DNA of 64,000 nucleotides from Cohnella terricola (GTDB lineage: Bacteria; Bacillota; Bacilli; Paenibacillales; Paenibacillaceae), in NCBI RefSeq assembly GCF_007786475.1, contig NZ_VNJJ01000014.1:60338-124337 (forward strand). The letters run 5' to 3'. This document shows positions 42,918 to 51,707 of the stretch, in pieces. Within the stretch, counting starts at the first letter, position 1. The number at the start of each line of letters is the position of its first letter. A program made the translations under genes and the position numbers. The notes under the pieces were generated by a model, which was not told the DNA's origin, searched no databases, and saw only the letters and a program-made list of their open reading frames with translations.

Positions 42918-43802
42918 ATGCTAAAAGAACGGGATTTGAAAGGCGTTTACGTGCCGGTCGTCACTCCCTTCCTCGCGAACGGAGAATTGGACCCGCTATC
43001 CTATGAAAATTATCTGAATCGGCTTCTGGCGCAGGACATTCAGGGAATCGTCGTAAACGGGACTACGGGGGAATCGCCTACGGTACGTTGGGAGGAAGTC
43101 GAGGAGCTTGTGCGATTGTCCCGCATCGCGGCGGAGAACGCGAACAAGCGTGTTCCGATCGTCATCGGGACGGGAACGAACGATACCGCCACGACCGTCA
43201 AACGAACGGAAATGGCGGGATTGCTGGGCGCCGACGCCGTGCTTGTCTCGACGCCCTATTACAATCGCCCTTCGCAGGAAGGAATCATCGAACATTACCG
43301 CACGGTGGCGAGGACCGGAGTGCCCGTCATCGCCTACGAGGTTCCTGCGCGAACGGGCGTCAGGTTAACCGTCGATACGGTTAGAAGAATATTGGAGTTG
43401 GACGGGGTCATCGGACTGAAAGACAGTTCGGGCGGAATCGAGCTCGTCTCGGAGCTGACGAGACTTGGCGCGAAACCGGTGCTATGCGGCGAAGATATTT
43501 ATTATCACGCCATGTTAAGCCAAGGCGCAACTGGCGGCATTGTAGCATCGGCGAACGTTCGCACGAGCGAATTCGTCGAAGTCTCCCACCTTGCCGGCCA
43601 GGGTGATATCCGATCGGCGAAGAAGGCATTCGACCGGTTGGTTCCGCTCATTCGAGCGCTGTTCCAGGAGTCTAATCCTTCTCCGCTAAAATGGCTGCTT
43701 GCCTGGCAGGACGAAATTTCCTCCGATACTGTACGCCTGCCGATGACGCCGATCACGCCGGAACTGCGAGCACAATTGGAGCTTATATTTTCTTCAAAAT
43801 AA
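42918..43802 (+). CDS. dapA: 4-hydroxy-tetrahydrodipicolinate synthase family protein (DapA)
   Basis: This 294-residue TIM-barrel aldolase has 'VVNGTTGESPTV' at residues 46-57, the Tyr of 'YEVPARTGVRL' (Y140), and the Schiff-base lysine K168 in 'GLKDSSGG'. These match DapA, which condenses pyruvate with aspartate semialdehyde in lysine and dipicolinate synthesis. Related lyases share the fold, and control by a LysR regulator with no lysine genes nearby leaves room for another aldolase role. The ATG follows GGGAGGCAATC. The 3' end overlaps convergent fabF by 20 bp. Confidence 0.85.
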   Translation: MLKERDLKGVYVPVVTPFLANGELDPLSYENYLNRLLAQDIQGIVVNGTTGESPTVRWEEVEELVRLSRIAAENANKRVPIVIGTGTNDTATTVKRTEMAGLLGADAVLVSTPYYNRPSQEGIIEHYRTVARTGVPVIAYEVPARTGVRLTVDTVRRILELDGVIGLKDSSGGIELVSELTRLGAKPVLCGEDIYYHAMLSQGATGGIVASANVRTSEFVEVSHLAGQGDIRSAKKAFDRLVPLIRALFQESNPSPLKWLLAWQDEISSDTVRLPMTPITPELRAQLELIFSSK

Positions 43803-45021
43803 TCACCGCGTTATGGCCGCCGAAGCCGAAGGAATTAGACATCCCGATCTCGAGATCGGCGGTGCGAGCGTTATTCGGAACGTAGTCGAGGTCGCAGCCT
43901 TCTCCGTTCTCGTCCAGGTTGATCGTCGGCGGGATGATGCCGGTCTGCAGGCTTTTCGCCAGCGCGACCGCTTCCACGCCTCCGGCGGCCCCGAACATGT
44001 GTCCCGTCATGGACTTGTTCGCCGTGACCGGAATCCGGTAAGCGTCCTGGCCGAACAGCTTGCGGATCGCCGCCGATTCGGATTTGTCCCCGAGCTCCGT
44101 GCCCGTCGCATGCGCACTGATGACGTCCACTTGGTCCGGGCGGATGCCCGCCGTCTGAATCGCCAACTTCATGGCACGGTATGCCCCGTCGCCTTCCGGA
44201 TGGGTCGCGACCATGTGGTAGGCGTCGGAGCTGGCTCCGTATCCGATCACTTCCGCATAGATGTTCGCCCCGCGACGCAGCGCATGGGAGAACGATTCGA
44301 GTACCACAATTCCCGCTCCCTCAGCCATGACGAAGCCGTCCCGGCTCTTATCGAACGGCCTGCTGGCTTTCTCCGGCTCTTCGTTACGTGTCGACAAAGC
44401 CGTGGCGTTCGAGAAGCTGGCCAGTGAAATTTCAGTGACCGCCGCATCCGTTCCTCCCGCGAAAAGAATGTCGGCTCGTCCGGACTGAATCTGGAAGAAC
44501 GCTTCGCCGATCGCCGTATTTCCGATCGAGCAGGCCGTAACGGGCGACAGCGTAGCGCCTAACGCCCCGAGTCTGATGCTGATCAACGAGGCGGCCATAT
44601 TGGAAATCATCATCGGGACGAGCGTCGGACTGACCCGCTCCGGCCCTCGTTCGCTCAGCAGGCCGCATTGCTCAAGCAATGTCTGAATGCCCCCGATTCC
44701 AGAGCCGACGTAGACACCTAGCCTTTCTTTATCGATCTGTTCCAGAACGAGGCCCGAATCCGCCAAGGCCTGATCGGCCGCCGCCAAAGCGAACTGGGCG
44801 AATCGATCCATACGCCGCGCCTCCTTCACGCCAAACAACGCCTTGGCATCGAAATTCCGTACCGAACCGGCGATTTTCGCTTTATACCGGCTCGTATCGA
44901 AAGAATCTATCGCAGATATACCTGACTCTCCCCGCACAAGCTGCTCCCAGAACGTCTCGACATCGTTGCCAAGCGGCGTGACCGCCCCCATGCCCGTAAT
45001 GACGACTCTTTCTTTTTCCAT
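43783..45021 (-). CDS. fabF: Beta-ketoacyl-ACP synthase II
   Basis: This is a 412-residue condensing enzyme that extends acyl-ACP with malonyl-ACP. The active-site cysteine C164 is in 'VTACSIGNTAIG' and the two histidines are in 'SAHATGTELGDK' and 'NKSMTGHMFGAAGG'. The start at 45021 has GGAGGCAG upstream. It stands apart from any fab cluster, so it may be a second FabF copy. It overlaps dapA at the 3' end and is divergent from the MmyB-like regulator. Confidence 0.93.
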   Translation of the reverse strand: MEKERVVITGMGAVTPLGNDVETFWEQLVRGESGISAIDSFDTSRYKAKIAGSVRNFDAKALFGVKEARRMDRFAQFALAAADQALADSGLVLEQIDKERLGVYVGSGIGGIQTLLEQCGLLSERGPERVSPTLVPMMISNMAASLISIRLGALGATLSPVTACSIGNTAIGEAFFQIQSGRADILFAGGTDAAVTEISLASFSNATALSTRNEEPEKASRPFDKSRDGFVMAEGAGIVVLESFSHALRRGANIYAEVIGYGASSDAYHMVATHPEGDGAYRAMKLAIQTAGIRPDQVDVISAHATGTELGDKSESAAIRKLFGQDAYRIPVTANKSMTGHMFGAAGGVEAVALAKSLQTGIIPPTINLDENGEGCDLDYVPNNARTADLEIGMSNSFGFGGHNAVIILKKI

Positions 45022-45033
45022 AAATACTGCCTC

Positions 45034-45123
45034 CTTGAACGTTCGCGGTTCAAAAACTATAATCATCATGTCACGCGTTTTATCCTATTACAAGTTGTAG
45101 ATTATCCTAGTATAGGTGATAAT
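45034..45123. promoter_or_regulatory. Dyad motifs in the fabF/MmyB-like regulator intergenic region
   Basis: TTGAAC-N7-GTTCAA (45034-45052) lies near fabF. ATTATC-CTA and TAG-GTGATAAT (45101-45123) form a near palindrome before the regulator, with TATCCTA repeated at 45081 and 45103. No FapR consensus was seen. Confidence 0.35.
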
Positions 45124-45152
45124 ATGATAACGAGTTCCAAGGAGGATTTTGA

Positions 45153-45992
45153 ATGAATTCGCAAACCCGTCTGCAAGCCTTGTCTGTGTTCCTGAAAGCC
45201 CAAAGAGCCAAGCTGACCCCGCAATCCGTCGGACTGCCGGAAGGAAGCCGCCGCAGAACTCCAGGGTTAAGAAGGGAAGAGGTCGCGCAGCTGGCCGGGG
45301 TCAGCTCTACCTGGTACACCTGGCTGGAGCAAGGACGAGACATCAAAGTATCTTCGTCTGTTCTGGATAACGTCGCCACGGCGCTGCAGTTGTCAGTCGA
45401 CGAGCGCAAATACTTGTTTTCCCTGGCGCTGGAGAGTTATTCGGCGATAAGCCTGGCGGAAGATGAGCTTCCCCGGATCAGCCCTTCCCTGCAAATCATT
45501 CTTCGCGAGCTCACCTATTGTCCTACGATCATATCCGATCGCAGATGTCATATCGTTGGATGGAACGAGGCGGCCGCCCATGTTTTCCTGGACTTCGAGC
45601 AGATCCCGCCGGAACAGCGGAACATGATCCGACTGCTGTTTACGAGAAAAGAATTCGAGCGGCTGGCGGTGAATTGGGAACAGTTCGCCAGCGGATTCCT
45701 GGCGATCTTCAGAGCTTATTACGGGCAATACGTCGAAGATGAATGGTACGAGGAATTCCTAGAGGAAATGAAAGAAACGCATCCCGACTTCAATCGGCTA
45801 TGGGAGCAGAGCAAAGTGAGCTCCGCCCCGGAAGTCTTGCTTGAATTCCGGCATGCCAAAGCAAGAAAGATGTTGTTCAATCTCACCTCTCTACAAGTTC
45901 ACGGCAGCGCGGATCTAAGATGCAGCATCTACACGCCCGCTCCGGATACGTCTACGAGAACGAAGCTGGAGCAATTAATGCGCAAGCCGTGA
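45153..45992 (+). CDS. XRE-type regulator with MmyB-like ligand-binding domain
   Basis: This 279-residue protein has a helix-turn-helix at about 25-80 ('RTPGLRREEVAQLAGVSSTWYTWLEQG') followed by an MmyB-like domain (about 100-270; 'RCHIVGWNEAAAHVFLDFEQIPPEQRNMIRLLF'). Structural studies of such regulators show fatty-acid-like ligands in the C-terminal domain, which is suggestive beside divergent fabF. The ATG has AAGGAGG upstream. It is convergent with the TetR gene. Confidence 0.9.
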   Translation: MNSQTRLQALSVFLKAQRAKLTPQSVGLPEGSRRRTPGLRREEVAQLAGVSSTWYTWLEQGRDIKVSSSVLDNVATALQLSVDERKYLFSLALESYSAISLAEDELPRISPSLQIILRELTYCPTIISDRRCHIVGWNEAAAHVFLDFEQIPPEQRNMIRLLFTRKEFERLAVNWEQFASGFLAIFRAYYGQYVEDEWYEEFLEEMKETHPDFNRLWEQSKVSSAPEVLLEFRHAKARKMLFNLTSLQVHGSADLRCSIYTPAPDTSTRTKLEQLMRKP

Positions 45993-46016
45993 ACGAACCC
46001 GACTTGCGCTGATCTC

Positions 46017-46634
46017 TTATTTGCGCGAACCGTCTATGAACAGGCGAACGACTTCGGCTAAATATCGCTCCTTGGTATAACCCATTGTATCGCGATGATA
46101 CATATACTGCCCGGGACCGAGCGCGGCCAGCAGGAAGCTCGTAGTCAGCGTAACGTCGATCTCTCTCGTCTCCCCGCGTTCCACGGCAAGATCCAAGTAC
46201 GAGGTGACAAGAGTTCGAAGACGGATCATGACGGGACGCTTATCGAGCATGGAGCTCTTTTTCCCCGCATACATACAATTGATGGAGTCCAGCAGATCGA
46301 CATGATCGTCAATATAATCGACAGCCCGCTCTATAGCGTCGCGAAGACGACCGAGAATGGCGGCCGACGAATCGCCGTCCAGCTCTAGCTGGGCCTCCAA
46401 CCGATCGACAAACTGCTCCATGCTCGTTCGCAGCAGCTCGGAATAGATCTCCCCCGGATGCTCGTATCGCCGATACAGCGTCCCCTGCCCGATCCCGGCT
46501 TCCTGCGCGATTTGGTACATGTTGACCGAATCGATGCCGTTGCGCTCCATCAATCTGGCGGCCGCATCGAGAATACGGCGGTGATACTCCGTCCCGGAGG
46601 CCGTTTTACCGCCCGACTTATTTTTAATTTCCAC
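46017..46634 (-). CDS. TetR/AcrR family repressor of the adjacent DHA2 exporter
   Basis: This 205-residue repressor has an N-terminal helix-turn-helix ('RILDAAARLMERNGIDSVNMYQIAQEAGIGQGTLYRRY') and a variable ligand domain. The GTG at 46634 is preferred because AGGAG lies 8 bases before it; the longer frame to 46688 would run through an operator palindrome. It is divergent from the DHA2 exporter and two perfect operators lie in the gap, so it should repress both itself and the exporter until a drug-like ligand binds. Confidence 0.92.
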   Translation of the reverse strand: MEIKNKSGGKTASGTEYHRRILDAAARLMERNGIDSVNMYQIAQEAGIGQGTLYRRYEHPGEIYSELLRTSMEQFVDRLEAQLELDGDSSAAILGRLRDAIERAVDYIDDHVDLLDSINCMYAGKKSSMLDKRPVMIRLRTLVTSYLDLAVERGETREIDVTLTTSFLLAALGPGQYMYHRDTMGYTKERYLAEVVRLFIDGSRK

Positions 46635-46681
46635 GTCAAAATCTCCTCTCGCGGAAAAAATTCCATTTTCTGTTGACTCCG

Positions 46682-46723
46682 CGGACAATTGTCCGGTATA
46701 TTTTAGTGGCGGACAATTGTCCG
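46682..46723. promoter_or_regulatory. Twin TetR operators
   Basis: CGGACAATTGTCCG occurs at 46682-46695 and 46710-46723. Both are perfect 14-bp palindromes and their centres are 28 bp apart. They sit between the TetR gene and the exporter gene. Confidence 0.88.
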
Positions 46724-46830
46724 TAGATTAAATATAACACACAATCGACCGCCGTTGCGTTTCACCCGAGCAAAAATATATATAGATGTCTGCGCATACG
46801 GGAGTCGAACGTGGAAGGAGTGGAAGAAAG

Positions 46831-48336
46831 ATGGAGCAAGCCAGCACTGCCGGAGGACCCCCTTCGGAATTTCGGATGATCAGTATCCTCATCCCGTTGT
46901 TCGCCCTTATTCTGGGCTGTTTCATGGTCATTCTCGATACGACCGCTATGAATGTCGCCTTATCCAAGCTGGTAGGGGAATTTCATACCACGCTCCCTAC
47001 CCTGGAATGGGTCGTCACCGGCTACATGCTGGCGACCGCCGCCGTCATCCCGCTTGCCGGATGGTTGTCGGATCGGTTCGGCGCGAAGAACGTATTTCTC
47101 ACTTCCGTCGTCCTGTTCACACTCGGCTCGCTGTTGTGCGCCACGCCGAACAGTGCGGAATGGCTGATCGTCTTTCGGATTATTCAGGGGCTTGGCGGCG
47201 GATTCGTCATGCCGGTATCGATGGCTTACGTATATAGGCTTACTCCTTCGAACAAGATCGGCATCGTCATGGGCATGCTCGGCATCCCGATTCTGCTCGC
47301 GCCTTCCGTCGGTTCGCTCTTATCCGGCTGGCTCGTGGAATATCACTCCTGGCGGTGGATTTTCCTGATCAACATTCCCGTGGGCATCCTCAGCGTTCTG
47401 TTCGGCCTCTGGAAATTGCCGAAGATCGGTCGTCAGAAGGTGGCAGGCTTCGACTTGCCGGGAATGATAACGGGGCCGATCGCGTTCGCCGCGTTGTCTT
47501 ACGGCGTTAGCTCCGGGGCTCACGATTGGACATCCGTTCAGACCCTGTCGGGCCTTATTATCGGCGGAATCGCCCTGATTGCGTTCATTGTTATCGAGTT
47601 GCGCGCGAAGATACCGCTGCTTGAGCTGCGCGTTTTCCGATCGAGAGATTTCTCGCTCGCCATCGTGGCGCAGTGGGTCGTTCAATTTTCCCTGTTCGGC
47701 GCGATTTTCCTACTGCCCCAATTCTTGCAGCAGGCTCGCGGCTTCGGGGCTTTCGACACCGGCCTCACGCTATTCCCGCAGGCGCTGGCTTCGGCATGTA
47801 TGATGCCGATCGGCGGTTACCTGTTCGACCGAATCGGGGTGCGCTGGCTGGTCGTGATCGGACTTGGACTCGTATCGGGAGCCATCTTCCAATACGCTCA
47901 GGTAGACATGACGACGACACGCTCGGATTTGCTGCTTCCGCTCATTATGGCCGGCGCTGGAATGGGGTTGATGATGATGCCTTTGAACTCGCATCTCATC
48001 AACAAAGCGCCGCGCGAGCTCGTCAGCAGGGTCACCTCTCTGACCAATGCCATGCAGCAAGTCATCAGCTCGCTCGCGGTCGCCGGGGTCGTCACCATCC
48101 TGACCTCCCGCCTGAAAACCATTACCGCCGCCGAAGGCATTGCGCCCGACAACTTGCAGGCGATGATCGCGCTCGCGCCGAAAGCATTCGATTATACATT
48201 CCGGGTCATGCTGGGCGTAGCCTTGTGCGGTATCCTGCTAGGATTGTTGCTGCGCCGAGGAAATAAACCTTCCGCTGCTCAAGGCGTGCAAGCCCCGACA
48301 ACGGATAAAGCGCTCGAAGGCCTTCACATGGGTTAA
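46831..48336 (+). CDS. DHA2-family MFS multidrug exporter (EmrB/QacA-like)
   Basis: This 501-residue transporter has 14 predicted membrane helices. Motif C-like 'LDTTAMNVALSKLVGEF' in helix 1, 'WVVTGYMLATAAVIPLAGWLSDRFGAK' in helix 2 with its loop, and 'VNIPVG'-type 'LINIPVGILSVL' mark the DHA2 drug:H+ antiporters. The ATG at 46831 follows GGAAGGAGTGG. It is controlled by the divergent TetR regulator and ends at its own terminator. Confidence 0.92.
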   Translation: MEQASTAGGPPSEFRMISILIPLFALILGCFMVILDTTAMNVALSKLVGEFHTTLPTLEWVVTGYMLATAAVIPLAGWLSDRFGAKNVFLTSVVLFTLGSLLCATPNSAEWLIVFRIIQGLGGGFVMPVSMAYVYRLTPSNKIGIVMGMLGIPILLAPSVGSLLSGWLVEYHSWRWIFLINIPVGILSVLFGLWKLPKIGRQKVAGFDLPGMITGPIAFAALSYGVSSGAHDWTSVQTLSGLIIGGIALIAFIVIELRAKIPLLELRVFRSRDFSLAIVAQWVVQFSLFGAIFLLPQFLQQARGFGAFDTGLTLFPQALASACMMPIGGYLFDRIGVRWLVVIGLGLVSGAIFQYAQVDMTTTRSDLLLPLIMAGAGMGLMMMPLNSHLINKAPRELVSRVTSLTNAMQQVISSLAVAGVVTILTSRLKTITAAEGIAPDNLQAMIALAPKAFDYTFRVMLGVALCGILLGLLLRRGNKPSAAQGVQAPTTDKALEGLHMG

Positions 48337-48341
48337 TGATA

Positions 48342-48373
48342 AAGTCCCCGCTTTGCGATCAAGGCGGGGACTT
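48342..48373 (+). terminator. Terminator after the DHA2 exporter
   Basis: AAGTCCCCGC and GCGGGGACTT are perfect arms, 6 bp beyond the stop codon, followed by a T-rich run starting near 48379. Confidence 0.85.
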
Positions 48374-48385
48374 CTAGATTTTTAT

Positions 48386-48577
48386 ATAGTTGCAATTAGT
48401 GCAACTAATCTTCAGGATTTTGCCGCAAACGGACAATGAATTGCAGATTGTACAACTAATCTTGGGGTTTTCGCGCCTGCAGCCGAAGTGGGGGGCAATT
48501 TAGTTGCATGATATACAACTAAGTTTCTATTCGCTCCGTATTCGCCGCAATTAGTTGCACATTTTGCAATTGTTAGA
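48386..48577. repeat. Intergenic palindromic repeat array, core AGTTGCA-N5-TGCAACT (array C)
   Basis: Four degenerate copies of AGTTGCA-N-TGCAACTA are spaced 51, 63 and 51 bp (CAACTA at 48402, 48453, 48516; CAATTG at 48567). The fourth copy lies inside the end of the HAD gene and provides its last codons and stop. Confidence 0.85.
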
Positions 48578-49321
48578 CAAACTCTCCAGCTTGGAGACGA
48601 TGCGATCCTCGACGTTCTCGTCCAGAAGAATCGACTCCGAAGCATGCTTCGCGAGCTCTTCATGATGACCGATCATGACCGAACGCGATGCGTTCATGAA
48701 CATCGTAATATCATTGGCGTCATTCCCGAACGCCACGTATTCCCCTTTCCGTACATTCATCCGGCTAAGTGCGTCCCATTTATGAATCCCCTTCGGACTG
48801 ATATCGAGAACATTTTCCTTCCCGTGCTTATGAACGACGACGTCCATCGCGGACAATCTCTCGGCAAGCCCCTTCATGTCGTTGGCTGCTAGAATCAGCA
48901 CTTTCACGATCGACTGATGAGCGTCCAAAGGAATCTTTTTCGCAAGTTTCGCAGGATCAAGGTTATTCAAAATGGGATGGTCCGGATCGCCCGTATAGGA
49001 ATAATCCCACTCTCCGTCAATCAGATACTTGGCTTCGAACTCGGCAATGAGTCGTATGATGACGTTCGTTTTGTCCTCGGAAAATGAAGCCGCATGCTCC
49101 AGCGCGCCATGGCGGGCGATCAGCGAGCCGTTCCCGCCGATCATCGTGTGCTTATGAAACCGTTCGTGCAGCACGGGCAGCATGTCGCGGATCGGTCTTG
49201 CCGAAGCGAAGATCACCTCGTGCCCGTTCGATTGAAGATTCTCCAGTGCGCCTAATATTTTCTCGGTCACCGGCCTGCCCTTGAAACAAATCGTGCCGTC
49301 CAGATCGAATACGAATTTCAT
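48551..49321 (-). CDS. Cof-type HAD hydrolase
   Basis: This 256-residue phosphatase has the DxD loop 'FVFDLDGTICF' (D5 and D7 region), motif II 'VIFASARPIRDM', a Cof cap, and the late 'YVAFGNDANDITMFMNASRSVMIG' Mg2+-binding motif. Sugar phosphates are common substrates; none can be assigned. The start at 49321 has GGAGAGAG upstream. The last residues 'NNCKMCN' and the stop come from a repeat array, not from the normal family end. It follows thrS by 82 bp and may be read from the same transcript. Confidence 0.88.
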   Translation of the reverse strand: MKFVFDLDGTICFKGRPVTEKILGALENLQSNGHEVIFASARPIRDMLPVLHERFHKHTMIGGNGSLIARHGALEHAASFSEDKTNVIIRLIAEFEAKYLIDGEWDYSYTGDPDHPILNNLDPAKLAKKIPLDAHQSIVKVLILAANDMKGLAERLSAMDVVVHKHGKENVLDISPKGIHKWDALSRMNVRKGEYVAFGNDANDITMFMNASRSVMIGHHEELAKHASESILLDENVEDRIVSKLESLSNNCKMCN

Positions 49322-49403
49322 AGTCTCTCTCCATTTTCTGTGTAATCCATTTGACGTAGGCGAGGTACCCTCGATTCTTTCGTGCAACGCCAAGCGTCGA
49401 GTG

Positions 49404-51317
49404 TTATCGCTTCAGACGGATTTCTTCGGTGATTCGCTCCGCGAACTCTTGAACGCCGATCGGGCCTAGGTCGCCTTCTCCCCGTTTTCGGATGGAGGCC
49501 GTACGCGCGTTTTTCTCGTTCTCTCCGAGCACGAGCATATACGGCGCCTTCTCGAGCTGGGCTTCGCGAATTTTGTAGCCCAATTTTTCGTTGCGGATAT
49601 CCGTTTCCACGCGAATGCCGGCCTTCTCTAACACCTGTTTGACCTCCAAAGCGTAAGCGATGAAATTGTCCGACACGGGTAGCAGCTTCGCCTGAACTGG
49701 AGCAAGCCAGAGCGGGAAAGCCCCGCCGTAGTGCTCGGTCAGAATGCCCATGAACCGGTCGATCGAGCCGAAGATCGCGCGATGAAGCACGACCGGACGA
49801 TGCTTCAAGCCGTCCTCGCCGATATACGTCAAATCGAATTTCTCCGGCATTTGGAAATCGAGCTGGACCGTGCCGCACTGCCAACTGCGCTTCAGCGCGT
49901 CGAGAATGTGGAAGTCGATCTTCGGACCGTAGAACGCCCCGTCCCCTTCGTTAATCTGATACGGGATTCCGCGCTTATCCAATACGCTTTGCAGAGACGC
50001 TTCCGCGCGATCCCACAGTTCCTCCGAACCCATGTAATCCTCCGGCCGCGTAGACAGCTCGAGCTTATACTCGAAGCCGAACACCTGATATATACGGTCG
50101 ATCAGGTCGATCGCGAGCCCTACTTCCTCTTCGATCTGGTCCGGTCTGGCGAAAATGTGAGCGTCGTCCTGGCAGAACGTCCGAACCCGCATCATCCCGC
50201 TGAGCGCGCCGGAAAACTCATGGCGGTGAACCTGCCCGAACTCCGATAGCCGGATAGGCAGGTCCCGATAAGAATGCAGGCTGTTCTTGTAAATGATCAT
50301 GTGACCCGGGCAGTTCATCGGCTTCAGCGCGAACTTCGTCTCGTCCACGTCCGTAAAATACATGTTTTCCTTGTAATGATCCCAGTGTCCCGACTGCTCC
50401 CAAATCCGGTTGTTCATCATAAGGGGCGTACGCACCTCGTCGTAACCGTGTCGGCCTTGCATCTCGCGGGAGAAGTTCTCGAGCTCCGTGCGAATCGTCA
50501 TGCCCTTCGGAAGATAGAACGGCATTCCCGGCGCTTCCTCTGAGAACATGAATAGCTCCAGTTCTTTGCCCAGCTTCCGATGATCCCGCTTCTTCGCCTC
50601 TTCCAGCATGAGCAGATGCTCCGCCAGTTGGGATTCCTTCGGGAAAGCCGTCCCGTAGATCCGCTGCAGCATTTTGTTGCGGGAATCCCCGCGCCAGTAC
50701 GCGCCCGCCACGCTCAACAGCTTAAACGCCTTGATACTCCCCGTGGACGGAAGGTGCGGCCCCCTGCATAGATCGAAAAACTCCCCCTGATCGTAGATCG
50801 TGATCACGGCCTCTTCCGGCAGATCGCGAATCAGTTCCAGCTTCAGTGGGTCTTCCAGCTCTTCGAAGATTGCGATCGCTTCTGCCCTGCCAACGACCCG
50901 GCGAACGATCGGCAGATCCTCCGAGACGATCTTCCTCATCTCTTGCTCGATCGCGGCGAGATCGTCGACGGACAACGGCTTCTCGATATCGATGTCGTAA
51001 TAAAATCCGTCCTCGATCACCGGTCCGATGCCCAGTTTAACCGCTTTGTTGCCGTAAATCCGTTTAATCGCTTGAGCCATCAGATGGGCCGCGCTGTGCC
51101 GATAAATCTCCAGTCCTTCCGGACTATCGAGCGTCACGATCTCGACCCGGCAGTCTCGCTCCAACTGCCTGCTCAAGTCCACGGGAACTCCGTCGATCTT
51201 GCCCGCGACGGCGCTTTTCTTTAAGCCGGGGCCGATCGATTCGGCGACTTGCCCGATCGTCGTTCCTTCGCGAAATTCCTTTGCTTTTCCATCCGCCAAT
51301 ACCGCTTGAATCGCCAC
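49404..51317 (-). CDS. thrS: Threonyl-tRNA synthetase
   Basis: This 637-residue class II synthetase charges tRNA-Thr. It has a TGS domain (1-60), an editing domain with 'HSAAHLMAQA' zinc residues (about 73-230), a catalytic core with motif 2 'RHEFSGALSGMMRVRTF', motif 3 in 'LHRAIFGSIDRFMGIL', and a C-terminal anticodon-binding domain (about 540-635). The start is GTG at 51317 with GGAGG upstream. Expression is set by a T-box leader just ahead. Confidence 0.96.
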   Translation of the reverse strand: MAIQAVLADGKAKEFREGTTIGQVAESIGPGLKKSAVAGKIDGVPVDLSRQLERDCRVEIVTLDSPEGLEIYRHSAAHLMAQAIKRIYGNKAVKLGIGPVIEDGFYYDIDIEKPLSVDDLAAIEQEMRKIVSEDLPIVRRVVGRAEAIAIFEELEDPLKLELIRDLPEEAVITIYDQGEFFDLCRGPHLPSTGSIKAFKLLSVAGAYWRGDSRNKMLQRIYGTAFPKESQLAEHLLMLEEAKKRDHRKLGKELELFMFSEEAPGMPFYLPKGMTIRTELENFSREMQGRHGYDEVRTPLMMNNRIWEQSGHWDHYKENMYFTDVDETKFALKPMNCPGHMIIYKNSLHSYRDLPIRLSEFGQVHRHEFSGALSGMMRVRTFCQDDAHIFARPDQIEEEVGLAIDLIDRIYQVFGFEYKLELSTRPEDYMGSEELWDRAEASLQSVLDKRGIPYQINEGDGAFYGPKIDFHILDALKRSWQCGTVQLDFQMPEKFDLTYIGEDGLKHRPVVLHRAIFGSIDRFMGILTEHYGGAFPLWLAPVQAKLLPVSDNFIAYALEVKQVLEKAGIRVETDIRNEKLGYKIREAQLEKAPYMLVLGENEKNARTASIRKRGEGDLGPIGVQEFAERITEEIRLKR

Positions 51318-51344
51318 GATAAATTCCTCCTTCGAATTTGTCTG

Positions 51345-51640
51345 AACGCAAAAAAACGCCTCTATCCCCTAAGGGACGAGTGCGTTCAGCTCGTGGTTCC
51401 ACCCTCATTCGATTTGCCTCCTTCCGCGCATGCGGCATCGGGGCAAATCCTTATTCGGTATCCGGTAACGAGGATAAAACGGCGACGATTACTATCGGGA
51501 GCGAGTACGATCCCGGGTTCAACGCCACGGCTGCAAAGGGGTAATCCCCCACCGGTCGCTGCAGAGGCTCTCAGCTTTCACCTCATTCTCTGTCCAGCCC
51601 TTGAAGGGGATCGTGTCTTTGGTCACGGCCTGAAATGTAG
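51345..51640 (-). promoter_or_regulatory. T-box riboswitch leader of thrS
   Basis: The minus strand contains the T-box sequence AGGGTGGAACCACG (plus positions 51393-51406), and stem I-like structure further upstream. A terminator stem lies just before the gene. A possible threonine specifier ACC is at plus 51516-51518. The leader lets uncharged tRNA-Thr prevent termination. Confidence 0.92.
51346..51383 (-). terminator. T-box-controlled terminator before thrS
   Basis: On the minus strand CGCACTCGTCCCT and GGGGATAGAGGCG pair imperfectly and TTTTTTT follows. It competes with the T-box antiterminator. Confidence 0.8.
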
Positions 51641-51707
51641 AATTGGTTTTATTATAGAGTCCGGAACGTTCGAGGTCAAGCCGAAACTGAGGTCAAAGCA
51701 ATTGTTC

